DNA of 64,000 nt, from contig NZ_JAHCTB010000003.1 in the NCBI RefSeq assembly GCF_018476645.1, positions 186,001-250,000 on the forward strand, given 5' to 3'. Below, piece after piece: positions 42,630-50,953 of the stretch. Every line of letters starts with the position of its first letter. The first letter of the stretch is position 1. Below the pieces are notes generated by a model. The model was not told the origin of the DNA. It made no database searches and was given only the letters and a program-made list of their open reading frames with translations. Source of the DNA: Aequorivita echinoideorum (GTDB lineage Bacteria > Bacteroidota > Bacteroidia > Flavobacteriales > Flavobacteriaceae). The position numbers and the translations under genes are program-made.

Positions 42630-43010
42630 TTAATATTCACTTGGCAACAAGAGCGTGTTATCGATAAAATAAAGCCGGAGTTCATCCAATGGAAAATCCG
42701 TTGCCCTGTATTTATGGGTTTCCAAAACAGTTCCATTTCCATCGCCATAAGTGATGGTCGCCTCGCAACCCATTTTTTGCTGTTCCTCTTCCGATAACCT
42801 TTTAAAGTCAATGGTTATGAAATAGCTTTTTTGCATTAGGCTCTTCGCTATTATCGAAGTGTCCGTTACCAACCAAAAACATTCAGCTGCTTCCACCAGA
42901 TATTTTATACCGTTGGTAAATCGGGTGCGTGTCAGTGGGATTTGATAGAACATATCCGTTCCAGAAAAATGTTGCAATCCCTGTTTTATTTCGTTAACTT
43001 GTGTTTTCAT
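42630..43010 (-). CDS. DUF6876-like small protein of conjugative element
   Basis: 126 residues: HFSGTDMFYQIPLTRTRFTN, VEAAECFWLVTDTSIIAKSL, YFITIDFKRLSEEEQQKM and a final LYFIDNTLLLPSEY. This is the pattern I associate with DUF6876, a protein common in Bacteroidota mobile elements. No catalytic motif. Role unknown; its location beside ssb suggests DNA maintenance or anti-restriction, which is only a guess. Confidence 0.65.
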   Translation of the reverse strand: MKTQVNEIKQGLQHFSGTDMFYQIPLTRTRFTNGIKYLVEAAECFWLVTDTSIIAKSLMQKSYFITIDFKRLSEEEQQKMGCEATITYGDGNGTVLETHKYRATDFPLDELRLYFIDNTLLLPSEY

Positions 43011-43044
43011 TATACATTTATTTAAAAGTGTTTAATAATCAAAT

Positions 43045-43078
43045 AAGAGGGCGCTACTTTCGACGGGAACGCCCTCTT
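43045..43078 (-). terminator. Strong hairpin after ssb
   Basis: AAGAGGGCG (43045-43053) pairs with CGCCCTCTT (43070-43078). On the minus strand, which carries ssb (stop at 43093), it is followed by a T-rich sequence. Confidence 0.6.
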
Positions 43079-43092
43079 AAATTTTACCGCTG

Positions 43093-43446
43093 TTATTCAG
43101 CGTTTGTGTTGTCCTTGGTTCCGAGCAACAGGATTTCATCGGCTACCACTTCGGTAACATATCGTTTCTCCCCTGTTTCGGTCTCATAGGATCGGGAGGT
43201 CAATTTGCCCTCAATGGCAACTTCCTTTCCCTTGCCCACGTATTTCTCAACGATTTCGGCAATCTTGCCCCAGGAAACTATATTGTGCCATTGTGTGTCC
43301 TGTACTTTTTCACCCTCTGAATTTTTATAAAATTCGTTGGTTGCAAGTGAAAAGTTAACGACTTTCCTGCCGCTCTCAAGGGTCTTGATCTCGGGAGAAT
43401 TCCCCACGTTCCCGATCAGCTGTACTTTGTTTTTTAGTGTACTCAT
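43093..43446 (-). CDS. ssb: Single-stranded DNA-binding protein
   Basis: 117 residues of a typical SSB OB-fold: MSTLKNKVQLIGNVGNSPEI, KVVNFSLATNEFYK, WHNIVSWGKIAEIVEKYVGK and GKEVAIEGKLTSRSYE, then YVTEVVADEILLLG. The C-terminus (TKDNTNAE) lacks the acidic DDDLPF-type tail of chromosomal SSBs. An element-borne SSB protecting transferred single strands is a regular part of these elements. Confidence 0.93.
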   Translation of the reverse strand: MSTLKNKVQLIGNVGNSPEIKTLESGRKVVNFSLATNEFYKNSEGEKVQDTQWHNIVSWGKIAEIVEKYVGKGKEVAIEGKLTSRSYETETGEKRYVTEVVADEILLLGTKDNTNAE

Positions 43447-43457
43447 GATTAAAAGAT

Positions 43458-43718
43458 TTAAGGATTAATTAAAATTCCATCCGAACCCTTCGGACGGTTT
43501 GCGTTTGTATTTTTTTGGAGTGATTTACTTATTATATCCAGAGCGTTTTCCTTTTTTTGTTTTTTTAACTTTGTTTCCGCTTCCCTTTTATTGATTTCGT
43601 AAGATTCCATAATTTCCGTTTTAGATTTACTTCCCATAGAGCCGTCGCTGTTACCTTTTTTTGTTGCTGATACATTTTCAATATTTGGAATTAATAAGGA
43701 CTTATAAAAGGGAGGCAC
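43458..43718 (-). CDS. Hypothetical small lysine-rich protein
   Basis: 86 residues from a GTG at 43718, or about 59 from an ATG at 43637. It is a Lys/Glu-rich helical sequence (MESYEINKREAETKLKKQKK) with no domain I recognise. It lies 11 bp upstream of ssb. The start is uncertain. Confidence 0.4.
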   Translation of the reverse strand: MPPFYKSLLIPNIENVSATKKGNSDGSMGSKSKTEIMESYEINKREAETKLKKQKKENALDIISKSLQKNTNANRPKGSDGILINP

Positions 43719-44152
43719 GACCGGTTATGCAGTCTGTTTAACTTCCAAATGTTGGTATTTTGCTGTCAAAAAAAGGTAGGGACAGTGGCGGATCGGGAGG
43801 TTTCTAAAGGACGTATGTGAAATACTAAAATCAAGGGAAGTGGGAACAAATGCAAAAATGTGAATTCCGACCGGGCGGACTCCGTTCACAATTTCGGCTT
43901 GCAATGGAGTGTTCCGTTCCGGCGGAGCGGATCGGGTTAGCGAAATGGAGAGCGGAAATTGGGGACGGTGTCCAAGACCTATTTAATGAAGCTCTTTACC
44001 CGAAATGTAGCTTTTCGCGAAATGTAGAGGAATGGGCTGAAGGATAAACAAACTTTATAACCCAATCAATTCATTTAAGTCCATTATTATTTATGAATTT
44101 CTTTTCAAAATAATTTTACCCTAAATTAAAAGAATAAAGCTTTTTTATTTTA
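43719..44152. other. Gene-free region with repeat copy 1
   Basis: The region after the ssb-side genes. A weak frame (43850-44047) exists in the repeat but is not protein-like. The repeat copy runs from about 43847 to 44045. Confidence 0.5.
43847..44045 (+). repeat. Direct repeat flanking helicase cassette, copy 1
   Basis: Shares with 47886-48076, in the same order, ATTCCGA, GCGGACT, TTCACAATTT, AATTGGGGA, GTCCAAGAC and TGAAGCTCTTT. It lies on one side of the XRE plus helicase-nuclease genes. Confidence 0.7.
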
Positions 44153-47100
44153 TTACTTGCTACTTATTATTTGCAAATTAACATCGCCTACTGTAGCAAG
44201 GTAATGGCTTGTTGTAGCTAACAATGATAAAATACTATCTGAAGCATTTACTTTTGATAACGATGGCTGGACTATGTAAATATGAAACTTTGTATCAAGA
44301 TTCCATTTAACAGCTGTGAGAAGCAATTCAAGCTCTTCTTCTGTACCTTTTATAAGTCTTGAGCATTCTTTATCTTTTTCTTTTTTAATTATTCGCTTAA
44401 AGAGATGAACAAACAATTCTTTTCCTTCCCTATATTTCCAGTTTAAGGATTTTTGCGCTTGACCACAGACTTGATAAAAATTGTCAATGTTATTACCTAC
44501 TTTACCGCCTTTCGCATATTTCAGATGAAATAGATGTATATCTATTTTTCCTTCTGATTTGTTTATGGCCACCACGTCGGCAATTTCCCCTGAACCGTCG
44601 TCGTCATAAATTATGTCGTAATCATCTTTTATCTTCTGAATGAATTGATATTGAATAGAATCTTGAATATAGGGTGCAATGCCCATTGATTCCTTATTCA
44701 AAGACACACCATCCCAATTCCAACTCTGTAATAAATCCTTGTCGAAATTTTCAACTGGGTCTTTTGGTTTGAAATAATAATTTAATTCAAGTTGTGAACC
44801 GTCTGCAAAAAAGATTATAGGATGAAAGTCATTTAAAAATTCTTCTAATTTCTCAACTTTACTGCCATAGCTCACAGTTGCATCATCGTTACCAATTTTT
44901 ACTATTTTACAATTTGGCACAGGGACACCATCAAGTAATTTTGAACCTAAAATAATCTCAAATTCTATACTTAAGTCATCACAATCCCAAGAAAATTTGA
45001 TTGGATTTTCAACTTTTGTATCAATTATATTCAATTCAGAATTGGATAAGTCATATGTTTTCTGATTACTTTTTATTTTGAATGAATATCGGCGTTCTGG
45101 ATGCCTATAAATTTCAGCATTCCAATCTACAGCTATTGGAAGTGTATTTGTTGGACGACTTGTAATAACTATTGGAATGATAGTGTTTTTTAAAAATATA
45201 TTTGGATTAATAGTGTCATTGATAAGTATGCTTCCTAAATTTTCACACCAATCATTCAATTCTTTTAAATTACCTCGAAGATATGCCCAGACTTTACCTT
45301 TTACAGAGCAACCTATGGAAACCTGCTCGCCTGAAGTATATCCAGTACCGAAAGCATTGTTCTTCTTTAATGTTCCTTGTTCAAGCTGTTTTATTCCATC
45401 TTCTACATTTTTACCAAAAAAAGATTGATAGCTAATATCTTGACCAATTCCTTTGCGGCCACCAAAATTATAAAGTCTCAATCGTTTAACATCGTGAAAA
45501 ACTCTAAAAACATTCATTCCGTTTATAATTGAATTTGGCTCATTGAAAATAGCATTTATCAATTTTTCACTTTTTAAAGATTTGAATGATGTATGAATAT
45601 ATGCCAGGTTACTTTCCTTCCTTTTATCCCAATGCACTACCAATAATTCCCATTGCAAATTTTTAACTGAATCAAAAGTTCCCCAATCTGTCCTTCCAGT
45701 TTTACCTAAAATGACCACCAAAGTTTTCTCATTATCGTTTACATCACTGAATTGATGCTCATAAGATTCAATATTTGCAATACCTTCCTTCCAATTATTT
45801 GGATTCCATTGTTCACAAGTAACCTTATAAACTACGGCACTCAACGCTGGACTAATTGATTCAAAAGGTATTTCAGATTCTTTCAAATTCTTAAAACCTC
45901 CTAAAAACGTTTGAATATCAAGTTGACTTTTGGTTGCTCCTTCACTTATTTTAGGAAGTAATGCATTCCAATCACTTCCTTTGGCATAAAGTTCATCAAG
46001 TTCTTGCTGTATAGGTGGATAAGCTGTATTCGTTATGAATGTTGCGTCCCCAATATTATTTCCAGATGTTCGTGTAAATCTTCCGATAAATTGAAGCATA
46101 ATTGGAATACTTTGTCGGTCATCGTGGATGGCTGCAATTTTCAATTCTGGTAAATCAAACCCTTCGCCAAGCATATCAACACAAACAATTATTCTATGCT
46201 TTAAAAGTTTTATATTCTCTATTTTCTGTTTCAGTCCCGCAATTCCTGTATATACCAAAACAGGGGATAAATCAGAATGTGTGGAATAAAATTTAAAAAC
46301 CTCTTTTGCTCTATTTTTCGTTTTGCATCTTGCAAGTAGTGCGTGGTTTAAATTTTTCGACAAATCTTCCCTTAAAACAGAAATTGCTTTTTCTGCAATC
46401 GCTTTATCGGCGCTTTCAATATTATATTCCCTTATTGGTTTAAATACAATTTTTTTGTAATAGCCTTGTTCCTGTGCTGCTTTTAAAGAGAATTCAAATA
46501 TGAACTTTCCATCGAGCTTCTTCTGGTCATTTCTAAAAGGTGTAGCAGTAAATAAAAACACTTTATTTTTATCGAATAAATCAATAAAATCTCGCCAAGT
46601 TTTAGCTTCCGAATGATGCGCTTCATCAATGAAGTAATGAGAAAAAACATCACTCATTGTTGCCTTCTGGGCTTGTTCTGAACCCGATAGAATGCTCATT
46701 GTAGTAACAACTACATTTACATTTGAAAGAAATTTTTGAAGTTCGTCCTCACTCTTAAACTTTTTCGTAATTAATCCCACAATTGGATTCAATGCACTTG
46801 CGGCAACTATATTAAAATCTTTGAGCAAGCCAAGTGTAAAAAACTTTTTGAATATTTGCTCTCTTAAAGCGTCCGATGGAACTGATATAAGCAACTTCTC
46901 GCATTGATTGGCAATTAATGCTGAAATCATTGTTTCAGTTTTACCTGTTCCTGTTGGCATAACAACAATTCCTTTATCGCTCTGATTTTGTATATGCGAT
47001 AATATTGAATATAAGGCACCAAGTTGTGGTGGTCTTAAACCATTTATATTTTTCTCTAAATCTTCTTTTATAAAATGAAAATTTCCAAACCACGATTCTT

Positions 47101-47413
47101 TTACCTCTGACGGACTTTTTATAGATATGGAAGGATGCTTTATCCATCGTGTAATTGGAAGTTCTGAACGAATAAAGTCTTTTTTGGTTGGCTTTTTTGA
47201 CGCTAATAATACATACTCAATCCCAGCTGGAACTTTAAGTTTTTTATCTGTTGATACCAACATTCTATTTCCATTTGAATTAAAAATAAATGGCACTTCA
47301 CTTTCCAACATACAGTTTTGGAAACTCGTTGCACCTGAAAAAAACTGTTTAGCAATATTTCCATTTTTTTCGTAATGGTAATACTCCACATCTGGGGTCA
47401 ATACTGTAATCAT
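44153..47413 (-). CDS. DEAH-box helicase with C-terminal nuclease-like domain
   Basis: 1086 residues. Superfamily 2 helicase motifs: RPPQLGALYSIL (Q-motif-like, 127 onward), MPTGTGKTE (Walker A), VTTMSIL, DEAH (263-266) and TATPFR, with the second RecA domain in LVYTGIAGLKQ and QFIGRFTRTS. The C-terminal about 120 residues read EIADVVAINKSEGKIDIHLF followed by HLKYAKGGK, like the degenerate PD-(D/E)XK motif (..D...HCK) of restriction-type helicases. Together with the XRE gene upstream it looks like a two-gene defence or maintenance cassette. Confidence 0.85.
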   Translation of the reverse strand: MITVLTPDVEYYHYEKNGNIAKQFFSGATSFQNCMLESEVPFIFNSNGNRMLVSTDKKLKVPAGIEYVLLASKKPTKKDFIRSELPITRWIKHPSISIKSPSEVKESWFGNFHFIKEDLEKNINGLRPPQLGALYSILSHIQNQSDKGIVVMPTGTGKTETMISALIANQCEKLLISVPSDALREQIFKKFFTLGLLKDFNIVAASALNPIVGLITKKFKSEDELQKFLSNVNVVVTTMSILSGSEQAQKATMSDVFSHYFIDEAHHSEAKTWRDFIDLFDKNKVFLFTATPFRNDQKKLDGKFIFEFSLKAAQEQGYYKKIVFKPIREYNIESADKAIAEKAISVLREDLSKNLNHALLARCKTKNRAKEVFKFYSTHSDLSPVLVYTGIAGLKQKIENIKLLKHRIIVCVDMLGEGFDLPELKIAAIHDDRQSIPIMLQFIGRFTRTSGNNIGDATFITNTAYPPIQQELDELYAKGSDWNALLPKISEGATKSQLDIQTFLGGFKNLKESEIPFESISPALSAVVYKVTCEQWNPNNWKEGIANIESYEHQFSDVNDNEKTLVVILGKTGRTDWGTFDSVKNLQWELLVVHWDKRKESNLAYIHTSFKSLKSEKLINAIFNEPNSIINGMNVFRVFHDVKRLRLYNFGGRKGIGQDISYQSFFGKNVEDGIKQLEQGTLKKNNAFGTGYTSGEQVSIGCSVKGKVWAYLRGNLKELNDWCENLGSILINDTINPNIFLKNTIIPIVITSRPTNTLPIAVDWNAEIYRHPERRYSFKIKSNQKTYDLSNSELNIIDTKVENPIKFSWDCDDLSIEFEIILGSKLLDGVPVPNCKIVKIGNDDATVSYGSKVEKLEEFLNDFHPIIFFADGSQLELNYYFKPKDPVENFDKDLLQSWNWDGVSLNKESMGIAPYIQDSIQYQFIQKIKDDYDIIYDDDGSGEIADVVAINKSEGKIDIHLFHLKYAKGGKVGNNIDNFYQVCGQAQKSLNWKYREGKELFVHLFKRIIKKEKDKECSRLIKGTEEELELLLTAVKWNLDTKFHIYIVQPSLSKVNASDSILSLLATTSHYLATVGDVNLQIISSK

Positions 47414-47431
47414 ATAGTCAGATTTTATAAA

Positions 47432-47731
47432 CTACTCATTTTGATTGGTCAATTTCTTGATTTTTTCTTCAGCGATTTTGAGGATTTCCTCACTATTCGT
47501 TTCATACATTATCATATCAACAATCTTATCAGCCATCCAGATTTTTATCAACTCAATTTTATTTTCATTTAAAGCGGTTGCCAAAGCTTCCACTTGCTCT
47601 TTTCGGGCTTTGCGTGTGCCACGTTCAATTTTACTTAATAAAGCTGTATCGGTATCCATTTGTGATGCTACTTCACGAAGTAATAAGTGCTTTTGTTCTC
47701 GCAATTTCCTAATGTATTCGCCAAACGTCAT
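47432..47731 (-). CDS. XRE-family regulator of the helicase cassette
   Basis: The frame can start at 47755, but ATG at 47731 (MTFGEYIRKLREQKHLLLRE) is preferred because it leaves the inverted repeat 47743-47767 upstream. 99 residues: a canonical Cro/C1-type HTH (LREVASQMDTDTALLSKIER GTRKARKEQVEALATAL) followed by a C-terminal helix. It is 18 bp upstream of the helicase, so the pair is an operon. Probably represses itself. Confidence 0.88.
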   Translation of the reverse strand: MTFGEYIRKLREQKHLLLREVASQMDTDTALLSKIERGTRKARKEQVEALATALNENKIELIKIWMADKIVDMIMYETNSEEILKIAEEKIKKLTNQNE

Positions 47732-47742
47732 TTTAGATATAT

Positions 47743-47767
47743 TTAGACTTGTCAATATTTGTCTAAT
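47743..47767 (-). promoter_or_regulatory. Candidate XRE operator
   Basis: TTAGAC (47743-47748) and GTCTAA (47762-47767) form an inverted repeat just upstream of the preferred start of the XRE gene (47731), where an autoregulatory site is expected. Confidence 0.5.
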
Positions 47768-47786
47768 TTAAGAAAAGTCAGCTAAA

Positions 47787-47910
47787 TGAAAGGAAAAAGA
47801 TATAAACAGTTGTTAACAGAGATCGAAAGCGAAAAAGATTTAAGCAAAAAAAGGAAACCTACAACTTGATTGCAGAAGCGATACAAAACGCAGAAATGAT
47901 ATTCCGATGA
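47787..47910 (+). pseudogene. Small frame-shifted ORF (weak)
   Basis: ATG at 47787 reads MKGKRYKQLLTEIESEKDLS and stops at 47869. Dropping one A of the run at 47846-47852 restores a frame continuing as ETYNLIAEAIQNAEMIFR to 47910. It may be a decayed helical small gene or chance. Confidence 0.3.
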
Positions 47911-48076
47911 AGCGGACTTAATTCACAATTTTTGTTTGGAAATGAAGCGTCCCATCCCAGTCCCGAAGTTTCGGGGCGGGAAGGGCAAGTGGAATGCAAA
48001 ACCAAAATTGGGGATTGGGTCCAAGACTTTTTGTAGTGAAGCTCTTTCCCCGGAATGGAATGAAGCGGGAATGTGC
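47886..48076 (+). repeat. Direct repeat flanking helicase cassette, copy 2
   Basis: Partner of 43847-44045, in the same orientation. Contains a small CCCG...CGGG hairpin at about 47972-47986. The rest of the region to 48315 has no gene and holds two TGTAATTACA palindromes at 48167 and 48211. Confidence 0.7.
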
Positions 48077-48315
48077 TTAACGTATTTTAAATGAATTTCT
48101 TTGTAGGGAATCTTTTCCAGAATAGACTTATTTTCTGGTTTTTGCGCAAAGGCAAAAAGTACTGGGTGTAATTACATTAACCAAAATCTATTTGTCACTA
48201 TTGTTTTATATGTAATTACAGCCTGTACTGCGCGGAAGTGAAGGCTCTTGGGAATGAATGAGTGTAGGCACGGAACGAGTGAATGAGTAAGTGCCGAAGG
48301 TGGGGCATAATAACT
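47911..48315. other. Gene-free region downstream of repeat copy 2
   Basis: No gene recognised. Apart from the repeat copy, it has the palindrome TGTAATTACA twice (48167-48176, 48211-48220) and a repeat-like GTGAAGGCTCTTGGGAATGA near 48239. Confidence 0.5.
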
Positions 48316-49113
48316 TTAATCTTTTATTAAAGTGAGATTTTTAAAATCAAGTAATAATTGTCGGTCGTTATCAATATGTTTCCAGTCTTTAATGTTTTCC
48401 TGAATTTGTGTAAGATAATTATTATATTTTTTCTTAAGCCATTCGTGTTTAGTCTTGACACTATTTGAATTAGAGTTCAACCCAATCTCTATCAGGCTTT
48501 TCAATTTTTTTAAATATGGGACTAAATCATAATTTGGTTCATCCAATTCGTCATTAGCCTGTGTAATATAATCTATGTAATAAAAACCATCATCATCTAA
48601 AGATAGACAACTCATTATGCTTTCAGTCTCATCTTCCAATGAATTATGAGGCATCCTATATTCCTTGCCAATCTCAATAACTTCCTCACTTATAATAATT
48701 CTTGGGTCAATCGCTTTTTGGGACTCAAGAATGTAAGCATCCGCAAGTGCAGGTCCAAAAATATGATTTTCTGTATGCAACAGTTTGCCTACGCTCACAC
48801 CGCCTCTGGTCAAATATCCGTTATTTGCAAGTTCAAAAGCAATATGAAGCAAATCAATTAGAGAATAAAACACTTCGCTTGTTTCCTCAATTCTAAATGA
48901 TATTACAATAGAATCAGAAAACTGTGTTACCATTTTCGATTTTGAAATGCCACTATCATATTCTATTAAAATTTTATTGGCGATATCAATAATTTGTTTT
49001 ATGCTCTTTATTTTATCCTCGACATCATTTCCAGAATCATCAACAGTAGAATCAATATGCGATTTAAAACCTAAAATATCTATAAAGCAACAAATACGGT
49101 ATTCATAATTCAT
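48316..49113 (-). CDS. Class III nucleotide cyclase-like protein
   Basis: 265 residues. RICCFIDILGFKSHI (Asp12) and MVTQFSDSIVISF (Asp68) fit the two metal-binding Asp positions of class III cyclases/Pycsar-type cyclases. RGGVSVGKLLH and IFGPALADAYILE also fit that fold. The substrate-determining residues cannot be judged. The start is 10 bp after the stop of the PD-(D/E)XK-like gene, so they form a two-gene operon. It could be a signal-producing defence protein or, alternatively, a non-catalytic homologue. Confidence 0.6.
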   Translation of the reverse strand: MNYEYRICCFIDILGFKSHIDSTVDDSGNDVEDKIKSIKQIIDIANKILIEYDSGISKSKMVTQFSDSIVISFRIEETSEVFYSLIDLLHIAFELANNGYLTRGGVSVGKLLHTENHIFGPALADAYILESQKAIDPRIIISEEVIEIGKEYRMPHNSLEDETESIMSCLSLDDDGFYYIDYITQANDELDEPNYDLVPYLKKLKSLIEIGLNSNSNSVKTKHEWLKKKYNNYLTQIQENIKDWKHIDNDRQLLLDFKNLTLIKD

Positions 49114-49123
49114 AATGAAAATT

Positions 49124-50881
49124 TTATTTTGTGACTACACTTATCATTTTCTCCAATAATTCTGTTGGTTTTGGCCTTCTAAATTTGTCGTCAATTTTGT
49201 TATCGAGGTAGTGGGCGAAAGAGGCATAGCTCTCACTAATAATATCGTCAACTTGTTGTTGGTTTTTGAAGCGGTGGTTTTTCAAATTTATATTCAAATA
49301 CTTGGTATGGTATTCCAACAGACAATCTTCAAAAGAAAGTTTGCGGGTTTCAAAAAAGTGGCTGTTATAAATTAGAGTGTCCATATCTATAATGATAAGA
49401 CTTCTTACATTTTCTACATTCAAACCTTCTTTATTTAAAATTGTGAGTGCATTTTTAAACCACCCATCAATTAGCTTATTCATTCCTGGCGTATTGAACA
49501 TTCTGTAATGGACAATTAATATTGGATATATATGGGCTTTTTCAGAGGGTGCGTATTTATCAAATGAAAGTGATTGGGTCAATATCTCTCTTATGGTGTC
49601 TTTAAGTTGCAACACTGCTTTAGCCTTGCCTTTTTCATTTTCTACAAAGGTTATTTTAAGCTTTTCCAATACTTCATAATAGTTGGTAGATTGCTTTATT
49701 TCCTTTCCTAAAAGAACATCCTTCGATTCAAACAAAAATATTCTTTTGCCATTGCGCACATAATAATCCGGTGCTCCTTCAAACTCTGCATCCAATTCCT
49801 TACCGGACTTTTGTATAAATCTATTACCAAATATCTTCTTAAGTGTTTGATTCAATAAATATTGTTCAGAAAATTCTAAATTTTTAATGCCATAAAGGTT
49901 TTTTAACTGTTGGTTTTCCGGAAGCGTGGCATTGATGTCCTTAAAACGAAAATACAAGCCTTTGTAAATCATTTCCACCACAAATAATGGATAGATAATT
50001 CTATATTTTCCTTCATCTATTTTATAGAGCGGATAACTTCGAGTTTTGGTAAAATCAAAATCGGTTAACCTTTCATCATCCAGTTTTATATGTTTCTCAA
50101 TAAACAATGAAAGTTCTTCCTGCTTGTCAGCCTCCAGATGTATTTCAGTTTGAGCCTCTCTTTTTGCGGTTAGCACGGGAAAAACAATACCCAATAATTT
50201 ATGAAGATACTTCTTGAAATTTGGGACATCATAATAATTATAAAATGCCTTGATTAGATGTTCACTACCTTGAAATGATTCTAAAAACTCAAAGAAACTG
50301 TAGGCTTTCAAAAATTGACAGTAAAACACCTTATTTATTTGGTAGTCTGTAATATCGAAACTGTGCAGATTATTTCCTATGAAAAAATTCGTGAGATTGC
50401 CCTCAATATCATATTCCTTAAAATTTTGAGCTAAATCCTTACCTCGTTCTGTAATTGTTTTTTGATTGAAAACAGTGTAGGCCTTGAAAAAATTGATTTC
50501 AATATCTAAAAATTCCTCTCTGCTATATTCCTTATTATCAAATTCGGCTGGATTATCGTAAACGTACTCAAAATAGGTAAGACTACTCATTGGATATAGG
50601 ACTTCAAAACTTTCTATATCGAAATCATTTTCTCTTGCAAAAATTACCATCCGTTTATAAACACTATCTGCAAATTGAAAATTGGCTTCTGAAAAATATT
50701 CTGGCAAAAAGCCTGTAAGACCAGAAAATTTAGAACCGCTATTTTTAATTCCCAATAGAAAAGAACCCATTAACAATCGCATATCCTTGCCTAAATCCTT
50801 CAAATAATGGTCTATGGATTTTTGTTCATCTTCAGGAAAGCACACCTCGAAAGTCAATGGCATTTTAATTGTTACGCCCAT
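49124..50881 (-). CDS. PD-(D/E)XK nuclease-like protein of unknown family
   Basis: 585 residues. I do not recognise the family. The first 300 residues are helical. A C-terminal module contains PDYYVRNGKRIFLFESKDV with P371-D372, E385 and K387, the PD-(D/E)XK arrangement with conserved spacing, so a nuclease is likely. It has no TM segment. A start at 50860 (MPLTFEV) is possible. It is followed by the cyclase-like gene, so it could be either the sensor or the effector of a signalling pair. Confidence 0.65.
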   Translation of the reverse strand: MGVTIKMPLTFEVCFPEDEQKSIDHYLKDLGKDMRLLMGSFLLGIKNSGSKFSGLTGFLPEYFSEANFQFADSVYKRMVIFARENDFDIESFEVLYPMSSLTYFEYVYDNPAEFDNKEYSREEFLDIEINFFKAYTVFNQKTITERGKDLAQNFKEYDIEGNLTNFFIGNNLHSFDITDYQINKVFYCQFLKAYSFFEFLESFQGSEHLIKAFYNYYDVPNFKKYLHKLLGIVFPVLTAKREAQTEIHLEADKQEELSLFIEKHIKLDDERLTDFDFTKTRSYPLYKIDEGKYRIIYPLFVVEMIYKGLYFRFKDINATLPENQQLKNLYGIKNLEFSEQYLLNQTLKKIFGNRFIQKSGKELDAEFEGAPDYYVRNGKRIFLFESKDVLLGKEIKQSTNYYEVLEKLKITFVENEKGKAKAVLQLKDTIREILTQSLSFDKYAPSEKAHIYPILIVHYRMFNTPGMNKLIDGWFKNALTILNKEGLNVENVRSLIIIDMDTLIYNSHFFETRKLSFEDCLLEYHTKYLNINLKNHRFKNQQQVDDIISESYASFAHYLDNKIDDKFRRPKPTELLEKMISVVTK

Positions 50882-50953
50882 ATTCTATAAAACATACCTT
50901 CATTTCTAACTTCTAATTTAACAATAGATTTTCTACCCACCTTTTCTACCCAC

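Noticed and set aside
43850-44047. A 65-codon plus-strand frame within repeat copy 1.
   Set aside because: The partner repeat has no matching frame, so conservation is not at protein level.
48167-48220. Two TGTAATTACA palindromes 44 bp apart, as a possible operator pair.
   Set aside because: They lie downstream of the cyclase-like gene and far from any start codon; a decamer palindrome can occur by chance in AT-rich DNA.
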